The notes beneath the pieces are model-generated. The model searched no databases. It saw only the letters and a program-made list of their open reading frames with translations, and was not told the origin of the DNA. A stretch of DNA of 64,000 nucleotides from Beroe forskalii. Its lineage: Eukaryota; Ctenophora; Nuda; Beroida; Beroidae. The stretch is from the NCBI GenBank assembly GCA_011033025.1, contig WFMF01000010.1, positions 839,163-903,162 of the forward strand. The letters are read 5' to 3'. Both the position numbers and the translations under genes were made by a program. Shown piece after piece: positions 10,801 to 24,039 of the stretch; positions within the stretch are counted from its first letter, which is position 1; each line of letters begins with the position of its first letter.

Positions 10801-13800
10801 CTGGAAGCCGAGGAAGGACCGCTGACAGATGAAACGCTGGACAATCTGATGGTGACACTAGACAATGTCCAGGTGCGTGACAAGGACAATGTCCAGATGA
10901 GTGAGGGGGACAATGTACAGGTGCATGAGGGGGACAATGTACAGGTGAGTGGGACAATGTACAGGTGCGTGGGAGGGACAATGTGCAGGTGCATGAGAGG
11001 GACAATGTGCAGGTGAGTGAGGGGGGACAATGTGCAGGTGAGTGAGGGGGGCAATGTGCAGGTGAGTGGGAGGGACAATGTGCAGGTGAGTGGGAGGGAC
11101 AATGTCAGGTGTGTGAGGGGAACAATGTGCAGGTGAGTGAGGGGGGCAATGTGCAGGTGAGTGAGGGGGACAATGTACAGGAGCGTGAGGGGAACAATGT
11201 ACAGGTGAGTGGGAGGGACAATGTGCAGGTGTGTGATGGGACAATGTGCAGGTGAGTGAGGGGGACAATGTGCAGGTGAGGGGAACAATGTGCAGGTGGG
11301 TGAGAGGGACAATGTGCAGGTGCGAGGGACGATGTGCAGGTGTGTGGGAGGGACAATGTGCAGGTGGGTGAGAGGGACAATGTGCAGGTGCGAGGGACAA
11401 TGTGCAGGTGAGTGGGAGGGACAATGTGCAGGTGAGTGGGAGGGACAATGTCAGGTGGGTGAGGGGGACAATGTGCAGGTGGGTGAGGGGCGCAATGTGC
11501 AGGTGGGTGAGAGGGACAATGTGCAGGTGAGGGGGACAATGTGCAGGTGCGTGAGAGGACAATGTGCAGGTGGGTGAGAGGGACAATGTGCGGGTGCGTG
11601 AGAGGTACAGTGTGCAGGTGCGTGAGGGGGACAATGTGCAGCTGGGTGAGAGGGACAATGTGCAGGTGAGTGGGAGGGAAAATGTTCAGGTGTGTGAGGG
11701 GGCCAATGTGCAGGTGCGTGGGAGGGACAATGTGCAGGTGAGGGGGACAATGTGTAGGTGAGTGAGAGGGACAATGTGCAGGTGCGTGAGAGGGACAATG
11801 TTCAAAATCTGTTACTGCTTCAACATTTCAGACGAAAACGGAAGCAAAAGAAATGGTTAACACGGAAGCGTCCCAAATGATAAGAGACTCCTCGGTAGAT
11901 GTTGTGTTCAACTTAGCAAGTCTTAATGCTGAGGAGAGCAGCTCTGTGCTCGTCACCAAGGAATCAGTGGGTGAGTGTCACCGAGAACTCATGGGTATCT
12001 CAGCTGGCATCTGTGAGTCGGGGCCTCCTCCGATGCCACATTTTGAGGACTGATTTTGGGCGGTGTTTTATCAGGACGCGCCATTTTCTCCGAGAGTTAA
12101 CGATTATTATCTCTGACCTTTCACTACAACACTAACTTGTTAAAAATAAATTCATTGAAATTTTCTGAACCTGTGGAAACAACCTGTAACACAATAGGAT
12201 TGAATTTCTCGTCATCCTTATTCTTTTCAGAATGTTCCCCATGAATTACATACTGTAAAAGTGTAAATGCATCAATTGATTAAAAAAGCTAAATTAAAAT
12301 CGCTGTAATTAAGCATTCGCAGCGTTTGCGGTTGCCGGGGTCTCCAGTGAAGGGAAGAGTGTCCTGTCTTTGGCTGGGTCCGAAGTTAACCAGATAGCAG
12401 GCAGTGGGGATGCGGGACGAGACATTCTTCACCGTAAGTTTACAATTTAAGGTGGAATTTGATCAGGAATATATATTTAAACGACAAACACAAATTTCCA
12501 TTGCTCTGAAGTGTTTGATCTAGCCACCCAAATCGGAAAGAAACTCATAATATTATTCGAATGAGGTCATGCAAGTCACATTTTTATCTGTTTCATGCGT
12601 TTCCCTGTTCAGGCCACGCTAGACATAACCAACGAGAACACTGTCACGACAGCCGTGTATTACGAGAACGACAAGTCCTTTCCCTCTAAGAGTGCTCCCT
12701 TCGGCAGCACTGCCACTGCAGCCTCTAAGTCCATTGCTGAGATTATTGAGAAAAGCGTCATGGAGGAGACGCAGGATTCTGGGCGCCAAGTGAGTTGTGA
12801 TATTGTGTATCTTAGTCTTCATTAACTGAAAGATATGGTAACTCATACGATGCAAAATAATTTGAATTCATAGAATTGACTGTATTTCATTGGAAGCAAC
12901 CCACACTCTACTTTCTCCTCTTCTCATCCTAATAAAATCCCTTGCCGACATCTCTACAACATCCTTCCTAGGCCACGTCAGCCTCAATGGTAGCTACCGT
13001 CATCTCCGACATCAACTTGTTGGAGGTGAATGAGGACCCCGCAGCCAACAGGAAGGTGCCGATGGGGGAAGGCAGCAAGATAAACTTGGGTTTCAAGGTC
13101 AAGGTAGGCAGCTGATCAAAATCAATAATCATGTCGATCTTTCTTCGCCCCGAACTCTCGCAGTTTTTATGAAATTTACCGTTATTATTCTTATAGAACC
13201 CTCATCGGGGTCTACAATGCGTAGATTCTTGCCTGATCGAGTCCATAGGTTGGTTTAGACCCTCACCCTTTGGCCTGTGGGTCTAAACCGACTTTACTTG
13301 ACTTCGTTGATACATTCAAAGGGACTTTTCTTGACTTCACTTGACTTTTCTTGACTTCCTTGACTTAATGACTTCACTTGACTTCACTTGACTTCACTTG
13401 ACTTCACTTGACTTCACTTGACTTCACTTGACTTCACTTGACTTCACTTGACTTCACTTGGCTTCACTCCCCTCAAGAACGAGCCGCTGACGCTAGTACA
13501 CAGCCACACGCCCCGGAAAGTAGCGGTGTATAACGAAGTAGCGTGTAAGTTCTACGACGAAACACTCCGGGACTGGAGTTCGGAGGGTTGTGTCACACAG
13601 CGGAAACTGAACACGACCACCGGAGTTTACGATGTGGAGTGCTCCTGCGACCATCTTACCAGCTTCGCCGTCCTCATGGTCAGTAAATAGGGGAGGGGGT
13701 GGGGGTAACTTCGCTGTCCTCATGGTAAGGAAATAGGGGAGGGGGATAGCTTCGCCGTCCTCATGGTAAGGAATCTGGGGTTGTGTTGAGAAAAGAAACA

Positions 13801-16800
13801 CTCTCTGTAGTATACCAACATTTGACAAAATAGCTGATCGGACTGAACGGAACCTCTCAGCTTCAGTTCCTTGTTTAACATGCCGTTTAGCGAGAACATC
13901 CAGTATCCACCTTTGGGCTTGGGATGATCCTCGAATCGAGTGCTGTGTGAAAGATATTTCATTGCGATTTTTCAAATGACATCGATGCAAATTTATGTGA
14001 AAGTTTCCACACTTCACTTGATTTCAGTCGTTCTCGAGTGAGTCTAACGCAGCGGAGGACTTGGTTAGTCAGATCCTACTGGGATGTAGTCTGGTCTGTC
14101 TCGTGCTTACAGTCATTGCTCTTTCTTCAAACAAGAAGGTTGTACAGTTATTGAATCCTGCTAGTAGTTGAGTGGTTGGACTGATGGCACCTGCTATAAG
14201 GGTTGGAGCTGGACTCTGTCTATAAGCTCACGAATGGTTTCATTTTGATGTTTGATTTCTTATCATTCCTTAATCCTTTTAACACTTCAATCAATGTAAC
14301 TTTATCTGCAATCGCGCCATTTTAAAGCTTTAACGTTTTAAACTGCACTCATCCGATATTACCCTCTCTGGCACCCTACAAGAAGATCCGGAAGATGAAG
14401 TCCACCCAGGTACATCTGATGCTGGCAGTGTCCCTGATACTGGCTCAAGTCACTTTCTTCCTGATGGACTTGGTGGTGTCTTCTGATGCTTCCAAGGAAC
14501 CTTCTGTCGCTTGTCTTATGGTGAGGTTATACTTTGTTGAGTTACAATTCCTCCGGGGAATGAAGTAAAGGGCATGAGGAACTTGGTTACACTTTTTAGG
14601 TTTCATGATTTATCAAGTTAACCTCTAAAATCTAAATAAGTTTGTAATTTAATAAGTTACTTTAGACAGTTGTCATTTCTCTGAAACTGTAACATCCTCC
14701 CTATCCCACCAGGTCGCCTGTCTCCTCAACTACTTCTGGTTGTGCCAGCTAGCCTGGATGGTTGTGGAGGCTATCACCATGTACCTTGCTCTGGTTAAAG
14801 TCTTCGGAACGTATCTGGAACATGCTCTTATCAAGTACAGTTTCTTCGGTTGGGGCCTCCCTCTTCTCTTCCCCTTGGTCGGCGTGTCGTGGGGAAGGAA
14901 CAAATTCGTGGACCCGAAAACGTAAATAAATTCATTTCTATCACCCAATTCTGCTAATCATTGATTATTTGTTATCCAGAAATGCCAACTTTGTTGTGCA
15001 ATAATAATCAATATCTGTCGGTATGGATCGCATCATTAATTCCTTATCCCCCAGGTGTTTCATCACTCGTCCCTACGGTCTGGCAACCTTCTACCTCCCC
15101 CTAGCATTAGGTATCCTGACTAACTGGATCCTCTTTGTTTTCATAGCCGGAGCTATCGTTAAAGCGAGCCGAGCGAGGGCAGAGCGCTCGGACTCCAAGT
15201 CCCGGGGGTACGGGAAGCAGCTGCAAGCAGCACTGGCAGTCTCCACTCTGCTGGGGCTGGGATGGGTGTTCGGGTTCATGCTTCTCATGAACTCAGACAA
15301 CTACTCACTGATCCTGGCTCCTTTCAGATGGCTCTTCATCATCTTCAATGCGCCGCAGGTAATTCCTGCGATATATTATTCCATCCATGAGAGTTTATTG
15401 ATCCCTAATAAGTCGTGTTGTACCACTACCATATTCTGAATCGATGGAATGATGGCAACATCAACTCCTAACAAACCTCTGCAGGGGGTCTTCATCTTCC
15501 TATTTTACGTGATCTTCAAAGAGGATCTTCGGCAGTACTGGCTGAAGAAGTTGAAGTTCTCAGGGGCTAAAGGAACATCCACCACCACCCCAACCTCCCA
15601 GTTTAAAGCCAGCGATGTGTATTGTGAGTATTTTGATCTGCCAAATAGTTTTAATGATATCTCTTAGAAAAAATAAAAAATAAATGTGTTTGTTTTGAAG
15701 GACTTGAGCATGTTTGATTACTTGACTTCGAAGCATATTGATGCCGATAAATACGCCTGTTAATCAGTTGTGCGTTACCACGCTTTCCTCAGCTACAGTG
15801 GATACGACCATGGCGACTTATGTCAACTCTGCCCCCCTCCAAGGCAAATTGAAGGAGTCAGACGAGCACAAAGCCGAGTGTTATGAAGAAGAGGAGCACA
15901 TTTACCACCTCGACGAGGAGATAAAACCTCGCGACATCGCCCTGACAACCATTTCACCAGACTCCCTACAGGCGCCAGACTACCAGGCGCCAGACTACCA
16001 GGCGCCAGACTCCCTGCAGGCGCCAGACTACCAGGCGCCAAACTCCCAGGCGCCAGAATCTCTTGATCAGATTCCAGAAGAAGAGGATATCACCAGTTTG
16101 GATGATATCCAGGACATGTCGTGTGACTCCTTTGCTGAGGACGTGTCCCCGATAGTGGTCCCGGAAACTCTAGAGGAGGAAGAGGATGCTGCTCCTGTTG
16201 TCATGGCAACGAGCATGAAGTTCAGCAGGATCGTGCAGGCTGTTAGTGCGGTAATGAAGTTCAAGAGACCCCTGCGGAACCACGAAACAGTGCTATCTAA
16301 CGCCAACGCTTACAAGTAAGATTCATGCGGTTTGCTTCATGCGGTTTCGTATCATTCAATAGCGGGTTTTGATGTGTGATAAGATATTAATTATTATTAT
16401 GATTATCAATATCGTAAAATCATCAACTTTCAGTTTTCACGATTAATTGTAATAAATTGTAATTGATTCGATGACTGTACAATTTTTTAAGTTCATTTTT
16501 GTCAGGAACTCTCAGAAAGCTGAAAAACAAACACTGAAGCTCAACAAGCACGGCAACTTCGTCGAGGTACAGCAACTATACGTTTGTAGAACGATTCAAT
16601 GCTTGTTCAGCGTACACTGTAGATACACTTTTTGGGCTCGTCTCTCAAATATTAATAATAGCTTCCAAGTGACGTCACATACCTAAAATTAAACCTAAAT
16701 TCTTTTGAACGCTAATTCTAAGCCTTGAAATTTGAATAGTCGTCCTTAACCTTACCAAACCCTACATCCTGATCCAGCCGTTATTCGCAAATGAATTATA

Positions 16801-16920
16801 TTCTTTAACTTACTCCTTTCTCACATTCAGGTTACAGTTCACAAAGAACGAGATATGACGATTGACAGCAAGTTGAAAAACCGAAACACTCTGAATGAGA
16901 ATCAAGACGTTAGACTGTGA
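4810..16920 (+). CDS. Adhesion G-protein-coupled receptor (partial at 5' end)
   Basis: At least sixteen exons: 4810-5013 (Sushi/CCP-like, starting VCTVPD), 5235-5453, 10216-10421 (hormone-receptor-like, TWPEIP...TKTCGSEGVYEITDFSAC), 10678-10872, 11832-11970, 12323-12433, 12613-12789, 12972-13103 (GAIN), 13478-13678 (GPS: WSSEGC ... CSCDHLTSFAVLM), 14028-14138 (TM1), 14383-14520 (TM2), 14713-14921 (TM3-4), 15055-15358 (TM5 to start of TM7), 15485-15623, 15793-16315 (acidic tail), 16506-16566 and 16831-16920 (stop TGA). Reading phase agrees at nearly every junction; 12433/12613 does not, so a small exon may be missing. The CDHLTSF box is the usual site of GAIN autoproteolysis, but the residues at the expected cleavage point read SFAVLM and I cannot say whether cleavage occurs. 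The tail contains five- to eight-residue QAPDY/QAPDSL repeats (15965-16060) and many acidic stretches. No signal peptide exon was found, so the start lies upstream of 4810. Confidence 0.92.
5424..8600 (+). repeat. 54-bp minisatellite built from exon tail plus 5' splice site (about 58 copies)
   Basis: The unit starts GGGTTGCTTACTGTGGACTG, continues TGATACTCAGG, and then GTAAGTCTTGGGGAAGACAG plus TAA. The first ~31 bases are the last codons of exon 5235-5453 (GLLTVDCDTQG) and the rest is the start of its intron, with the consensus donor GTAAGT. The array therefore carries dozens of donor sites in one intron. The first repeat is only 45 bases from donor to donor and is open in frame; later units bring an in-frame TAA. 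The edges near 8230-8480 are scrambled. Confidence 0.95.
8686..9712. mobile_element. Non-autonomous inverted-repeat element in a GPCR intron
   Basis: Begins TACCTTATTACAGGAAAT (8686-8703) and ends with its exact reverse complement (9695-9712). Both flanks carry a near-identical ACTCAAAACAT block (left 8672-8682, right about 9712-9723), possibly a target duplication or older repeat. Near both ends is a shared internal block with ATGAAATTAAGCCC and AGGGCTTAATTA. No transposase is seen. Confidence 0.7.
10861..11800 (+). repeat. 23-24-bp minisatellite built from exon tail plus 5' splice site (about 40 copies)
   Basis: Exon 10678-10872 ends GACAATGTCCAG followed by the donor GTGCGT. The array repeats GACAATGTGCAG followed by GTGAGTGAGGG, so nearly every unit has a consensus CAG/GTGAGT junction. 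The first three or four units are 24 bases and keep the exon frame (octapeptides such as MSEGDNVQ); after that the period drifts and the frame closes. Long minus-strand open frames across the array are by-products of the repeat. Confidence 0.95.
13330..13462. repeat. 10-bp minisatellite (ACTTCACTTG)n next to the GPS-exon acceptor
   Basis: About ten near-perfect units end 15 bases before the acceptor CCCCTCAAG of exon 13478. A degenerate copy (GCTTCACTCC) forms part of the acceptor tract itself. Confidence 0.9.
13661..13765 (+). repeat. Triplicated GPS-exon tail with 5' splice site
   Basis: The last 18 bases of the GPS exon (AGCTTCGCCGTCCTCATG, 13661-13678) recur at 13707-13724 and 13748-13765, each followed by a donor (GTCAGT, GTAAGG, GTAAGG) and a GGGGAGGGGG-type spacer. 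The copies in the intron carry the better donor. A stop lies three codons after the first donor. Confidence 0.9.
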
Positions 16921-18590
16921 ACTGCGAACATTGTTCACCAGTTTCATGTCTAAAAATCAACATAACTTACCCTGTAACAGATGAATTTTCTAGCGGCATG
17001 TAACAGGGTGTGAAATGAAAATAATCTTTTCTCTGCTGTAAACATAATAAAAAACTGTTTGGCGCTATACGCCATATAAAGAGACCACTGCATTGCAAAA
17101 GCGGGTTTTGAAGAGGTGTCGAGGTCGAGAGCATACGGTGTTTATGATATTAAATGACCGTTGACCACTGATTGGGGAGGGTTGAGCAGAAAAATTTTTA
17201 CTTTTTGATTTCTTGACCCATTCTGATTCAATTCCCAGTAGTAATGTTCTGTTGATGTTTTTGGATATTATGCCTTTGGTGTCAGGCGCCATGATTGACG
17301 GCGGTTTGCCATGCCCTGACTTCTAAGCCGCAGGTGTTTGCGCCGCGCAGCGATGGGAGCAGGGGGCGCGCACGTCCCCAGCAATTTCACTCCCTTTAAA
17401 GCGTGCTGCGCACGGCTTGTTTAACGGTGACGGTGACGGAATGCAGGGCTTCTCGGGGAATCAACGCGACTCGAATCGCATAAATATCAAACGAAGCCTG
17501 GCGGCGCGTTCATCTCTTTGCGCGTTCGAATGCTGCAGCTCCATACAATTGCGCAAAACTAATTATCTCTGCGCAAATTTTCGAATAACGTTACGCCACT
17601 ATCGCCAGGAGATATTTCTCCAAATATAAATGGGTATTTGTCATTTGTTTATTTATATGGTTTTGCGTTACCCAAAATTTATAGTCATTCTACGAGGGAG
17701 CTATTTCACGTTCTTTTTTTTTTTCGTTTCAGATACAGTCTTCCATTTTTCTGTGTTTTGTTCCATTTGATTCTCTTGCATTTGGAATTCATGATCTCAT
17801 TAAAAATAGATCTTAGAATTACCCAAAAACTTTTTCAGCTGAGTTGTTCAGATGCCAACAATAATAGAGCTTAATGACTTTTCTTGTTGACTTTTGTGTT
17901 CACTAAAACAACTGTTTCTGAGGTGTTGGCAGTGAATTTGCCAATTTTACTGCCAGTTATAAATTCCATTTTGAACTGAAGTTGTTTCATTGCTCATTCT
18001 TTGATTCTTGGGCTTCTGTTTTCTTTCACTCGTTAAACATGACTAGGGGCATGGTATTGAATAAATCTAAGACCAGTTAGCACTGCCACTGTCGAGAGGC
18101 TATTGACTATGAAAAATTGGAGTGATAGTTTTAAAAACATTGGGCCTGGTGCAATCAATTATTTGGTGTTCGCGGAAAATAAATGATTCTTGAATCTGGG
18201 CTCAATAGGTTATAATTTAATATTCAATATAATTCAATGTGATGTTGACAGACCACATTTCTCCTTGTCTATTTCATTGCTTGTTTATTTGAAGATAATG
18301 AGCTGTCAAGACCTACTATTCAACTTTACTAGTTTCTGCTATTATATGAATATTTCTACACACACATTGTGAGGATACTGACCACTGTGGAGTTCTGCTT
18401 AGGCATTGGAAGAGCCAACAATGAAGTGTAGTTGTCCTTTTCATCAAGGGCCTTTCAGGGGACCTTCATGACTAATCCCAACCTGCGTTATTTTACGAAT
18501 TTTTGAATATATTACCTGTGCGATCCAACTGGCTGTGGCTCTTGCTCCCCAGTCCCGTTGAAAAATTGCCTTATTTTGCACAGCCATTTG
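16921..18590. other. Intergenic; GPCR 3' region and a CpG-rich patch
   Basis: AT-rich after the GPCR stop, with possible AATAAA-like polyadenylation signals near 17041-17052. A GC- and CpG-rich patch at about 17280-17560 stands out from its surroundings and could be a promoter or the remnant of a repeat. No gene or conserved protein fragment is seen. Confidence 0.5.
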
Positions 18591-18599
18591 GCAATATTA

Positions 18600-21500
18600 A
18601 CTCCGAGCTGCCATGGCCAGGACACTGTGGCCTGCAGTCCAGTTTTCAGATCAGGGACCTCACCTGAGCCAGGATACCCCGTGGACATTCTCCAGACACG
18701 GGACTCTGATCCCGGACACTCAGATTCAGAGTGCTCACAGACTACATGAAGTACTATTGGGACCTCTCAGATCAGGATGCTATTGCCAGATCCCCGACAA
18801 CCTCAGATTGACACTACAAACCGGGACTAAAGATTTGCGGACCACGGGCAACCTGGACCTCAGATCCGTGCTACCCCAGGCGAGACCCCAGGGCAATATT
18901 GAACACCTACCAGGATCTACTCTCGGCCCACTATCCATCGGAACTCTTCAGTTGGGCAAACTCTGCCCCGGGACACTGGAATCCTATGGCTCTCCTCTCC
19001 ATCTCTCTGTGGTGTAAATTCTGGGAAGTGGTATTTTGTAAGTAAAGGGCAAATTTTGCGATTTATTTCACTTTTAGAGTTTACCTTGTCTTGGTCGTGG
19101 AATATTCTGGACTGATACGGACCCAGCCTTGATTCTGATCTTTGATACATCCCTGGCACCTGTATTTTGGCTCTGACTTCCCCTAACACAACTCTGCACT
19201 GTCCAGCACTGCATATCTTGCACCAGTTTGGTCCCCGTCGAATCCCTGAAACCAGTATGAGTATGAACTCCGATAGTCCGATGCATGTCTGACACCAGTC
19301 TGGGCTTTGCTTTATCCAGGCTTCAGTCTCGACTAAGAAAATCTGAAGTATCCGGACAACAGTTTGGTGAGTTTGGACTCCGATGCATCCCTACCACTAG
19401 TCTCGCGCTCGACTCTGATGTATTATACCTGACACCAGTTTAGACTCTGTCATATCCCTGACAGTTGACACATATCTGGACTACCAGTTTGAATGCTGAC
19501 GCATCCGAGACGCCGTTCTTGAGTATGTGTGTTTAGAAGCCAGTGTGGACTCTGATGCATTTCTGACACCAGTCTAAATTTGACTTTCCCTAACACCACT
19601 CCAATGTATTCCTGACACCAATCTCGTCTCTGTTGCATACGTGGCACCAGTTTGAACTCTGACGTAACCGGACACAAGATTTGATGCTGATGCATTCGTG
19701 ACATCAGTCTTGACTCTCATACATACCTGGCACCAGTTTGAACTCTGCTGTATCACTGACTCCAGTCTGGACTCCGATGCATCTTTGACACCAGCTTGGA
19801 TACTAATGCGTTTTTTACATCAGTCTCGAGTCTGATGCGTTGCTGACCCCAGTCGGGACTCTGATTCATCCGTGACATCAATCAACGCTCTGACTTTTCC
19901 TAACACCACTGATTGACACCACTCCACAGTCCTTGACACCACTCTACAATCCTTGACACCACTCTTCATCCTTGACACCACTCTTTATCCTTGACACCAC
20001 TCTTTATCCTTGACATCACTCTTTATCCTTGACATCACTCCACAATCATTGACATCACTCCTTATCTTTGACATCACTTCTTATCCTTGACATCACTCTA
20101 CAATCCTTGACACCACTCATTATCCTTGACACCACTCCACAGTCCTTGACACCACTCTACATTCCTTGACACCACTCTTTATCCTTGACATCACTCTACA
20201 ATCCTTGAAATCACTCTACAATCCATGACACCACTCATTATCCTTGACACCACTCCACAGTCCTTGACACCACTCTACAATCCTTGACACCACTTCTTAT
20301 CGTTGACATCACTCTACAATCCTTGACACCACTCATTATCCTTGACACCACTCCTTATCCTTGACATCACTCCACAGTCCTTGACACCACTCAACAATCC
20401 TTGACACCACTCATTATCCTTCACACCACTTCTTATCCTTGACACCACTATTTATCCATGACATCACTCTTTATCCTCGTCTCACCGCTCAATCATGACA
20501 TCGCTCACTCGCCCTTGACATCGCTCTTTTATCGCGGTACCAATCCACAGTCCTTGACACCACTCTACAACCCTTGACACCACTCTTTAACATGACATCA
20601 CTTTCTTGACATCCCCCACAATCCATGACATCACTCCTCTTTTTGACTTTTCTCTACAATCGTTGACATCACTCCTTATCTTTGAAACCACTCTTTATCA
20701 TGACACCACTTATTATCATGACACCACTCCACAGTCCATAAAACACCACTCAACAATCGCCGAGCTTTTCACTATTTGTCCTTGACTTCCTCTTTATCCT
20801 TGACACCACTCTTTATCCTTGACATCACTCTTTATCCTTGACATCACTCCACAATCATTGACATCACTCCTTATCTTTGACATCACTTCTTATCCTTGAC
20901 ATACTCTACAATCCTTGACACCACTCATTATCCTTGACACCACTCCACAGTCCTTGACACCACTCTACAATCCTTGACACCACTCTTTATCCTTGACATC
21001 ACTCTACAATCCTTGAAATCACTCTACAATCCATGACACCACTCATTATCCTTGACACCACTCCACAGTCCTTGACACCACTCTACAATCCTTGACACCA
21101 CTCATTATCCTTGACACCACTTCTTATCCTTGACACCACTCTTTATCCATGACATCACTCTTTATCCTCGTCACCACTCCAAAATCCTTGACATCACTCC
21201 TCATCCTTGACATCACTCTTTATCCTTGATACCACTCCACAGTCCTTGACACCACTCTACAACCCTTGACACCACTCTTTAACCTTGACATCACTCCACA
21301 ATCCTTGACATCACTCCACAATCCTTGACATCACTCCTTATCTTTGACACCACTCTACAATCATTGACATCACTCCTTATCTTTGAAACCACTCTTTATC
21401 CTTGACACCACTTATTATCCTTGACATCACTCCACAATCCTTGACATCACTCCTTATCTTTGACACCACTCTACAATCATTGACATCACTCCTTATCTTT

Positions 21501-22850
21501 GACACCACTCTTTATCCTTGACATCACTCTTTATCCTTGACATCACTCCACAATCCTTGACATCACTCCTTATCTTTGACATCACTTCTTATCCTTGACA
21601 TCACTCTACAATCCTTGACACCACTCATTATCCTTGACACCACTCCACAGTCCTTGACATCACTCTACAATCATTGACATCACTCCTTATCTTTGACACC
21701 ATTCTCTGGTTTTTTGATGTGTTTCTGACACTAGTGTTGACTTTGATGCAAACCTGACACCATTTTGAACCCGAAAGCACCCGGACAAGAGTCTGGACTC
21801 TTATGCGTTCCTGGAAGCAGTGTGAAGTCTGGAGTGCCCGGACACACACCAATCTGGAATCTAACGTATCTCTGACAACAGTTTGGATCCTGATGCATTC
21901 GTGACATCTGTTTCGACTTTGATGCATGCATACTTGACACCAGTTTGAACTCTGTGGTATTCCTGACACCAGTCTGCACTTCGATGCATCTCTGACACCA
22001 GTCTGGACTTCTTGAGTGTGATGCTTTTCTGACCTCAGTCTGAAATCTCTCCCACCCGTTGCAGATGGCCAGTATTTTGGCTCTGGCGTATTCCTGACCG
22101 CCTCAGTATAGACTCTGATACATCCCTGACACCTGTCTAAGCTCTGACTATTCCTTAACCAACTTGCACTCTGATGCGTTCTTAACACCAGTCTCTACTC
22201 TGAAGCATACCTGGCAGCAGTTTGAACTCTGAAGTACCCGGTCACCAGACTTGACTCAGATGCATCTCATACACAATTCCGGGCTCTGATGCATCACGAC
22301 ACCAGTTTGAATGCTGATGAATCTCTGGCACCAGTTTGAATGCTGATGCATCCGTGACATCAGTCTAAATTTGACTTCCCTAACACCACTCTGCACTCCA
22401 ATGTATTCGTGACATCAGTCTGACTGTGATGCAGAACCCGGCACCAGTTTGAACTCTGCCGTATCAATGACTCCAGTCTGGACTCCGATGCATCTTTGAC
22501 ACCAGCTTGGATGCTAATGTGTCTGTGACATCAGTCTCCATTCTGATGCGTTGCTGACCCCCTAGTCTGGACTCTGATTCATCCGTGACATCAATCAAAG
22601 TTCTGACTTTTCCTAACACCACTCTGGTTTTTGATGTGTTCGTGACACCAGTGTTGACTTTGATGCATACCTGACACCATTTTGAACCCGAACGCACCCG
22701 GACAAGAGTTTGGACTCTTATACGTTTCTGGCACCTGGGCACCAGTCTCGACTCTGATACATGACTGATATCAGTCTTGAGCCTATTCATTCCTGAAACC
22801 AGTCTGGACCCACACCTATCTGTAATGAGCACGTAGGTTCCTATGTATCG
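18600..22850. repeat. Composite satellite: ~30-bp flanks around a ~20-bp core
   Basis: From about 18650 to 19880 and again from 21710 to 22830 the sequence is a degenerate ~30-bp repeat around CTGACACCAGT, GGACTCTGATGCAT and similar. Between them (19880-21710) lies a much more regular array of 19-20 bp units such as CCTTGACACCACTC and TTATCCTTGACATCACTC. The shared GACACCA/GACATCA word suggests the core arose by expansion of the flanking repeat. Open frames here (for example 18613-19017) are chance products. Confidence 0.85.
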
Positions 22851-23038
22851 GCCATTCGTGATGATAATTGGTACGCATGCGAATTTCCCGCGATGCTTCT
22901 AAGATACAGGCTTCCTTCAACTTGAATCTCATCAGGAACAGGCTTGTTTGTTTCTAACATCCTTACTCATTGCTCAATACAATGAAGGTCCTGGTCATAA
23001 TGCCCAATTTGCCACATTCTTCATGAAATGAGAGAGTC

Positions 23039-23989
23039 AGTCTTTCGCCGATTTTGGAACAAAAATGGAACAAAATCGGAACAAAAGTGTCAGGATTGTA
23101 AGCATATTACCTGAGGCCAGAGTTAGGCCTAGATTGACTTTTTGATGATACAAATATGTCTTAGGGGCATTGAATCGATAGTTTTGATAGGTTGTTAGGG
23201 TCAGGTTGCCACCATGGTGCCGCCACATATATGCTTACAATCCTGACACTTTTCGCGTATATGCTTACAATCCTGACACTTTTGTTCCATTTTTCAAATA
23301 CACTTTGTTCCACTTTCTGAGGCGATTACCACGCGACGTACGGACGTTGTATCATTAAATACTCTTTCTAGAACATATCTTGCAACAAGTTGAGTACCTA
23401 TGACCTCTTTGGGACCGTCAGAAACGCCAAAAAAACTGGAATAAACGTGTATGAAAATAGGCGGCTTTGGCGGCTATGTGGCGGCACCATGGTAATAACT
23501 TGACCCGAACAACCTATCAAAACTATCAATTCAATGCCTCTAAGACATATTTATATCATCATAAAGTCAATCCAGGCCTTACTCTGGCCTCAGGTAATAT
23601 GCTTACAATCCTGACACTTTTCGCGATATGCTTACAATCCTGACACCTTTGTTCCACTTTCTGAGGCGATTACCACGCGACCTACGAATGTTGTATCATT
23701 GAATACACTTTCTAGAACATTTCTGCAACAAGTTTAGTACCTATGACCTTCTTGGGACCGTCAGAAACGCCCACATTACTGGCATAAACGTGTATGAAAA
23801 TAGGCGGCTTTAACGGCTAAGTGGCGGCACCATAATGGCAACTTGACCCTAAAAACCTATCAAAACTATCGATTCAATGCCTCTAAGACATATCTATATC
23901 ATCAATAAGTCAACCCGGGCCTATATCTGGCCTCAGGTAATATGCTTACAATCCTGACACTTTTGTTCCATTTTCGGCGAAAGATCATA
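23039..23989. mobile_element. Foldback element with long inverted repeats
   Basis: Starts TCTTTCGCCGA and ends TCGGCGAAAGA. The left block (23088-23225, with TGTCAGGATTGTAAGCAT) is matched in inverse by 23465-23625 and again by 23810-23985. So it holds one arm in one direction and two in the other. Similar words TCATGAAATGAG (left) and TCATATGAAATGAG (right) flank it. No coding frame is seen; non-autonomous. Confidence 0.75.
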
Positions 23990-24039
23990 TGAAATGAGTT
24001 GTTTTATCAGGCTATTGCTAGTTTTGTCCCAATTCTGGT

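Noticed and set aside
10662-11798. Long minus-strand open frames rich in Cys, His and Pro
   Set aside because: They run antisense to a donor-derived repeat, end at its borders and have no domain.
18613-19017. 134-codon open frame
   Set aside because: Lies within the degenerate satellite; composition and words match the repeat and no splice or domain support is seen.
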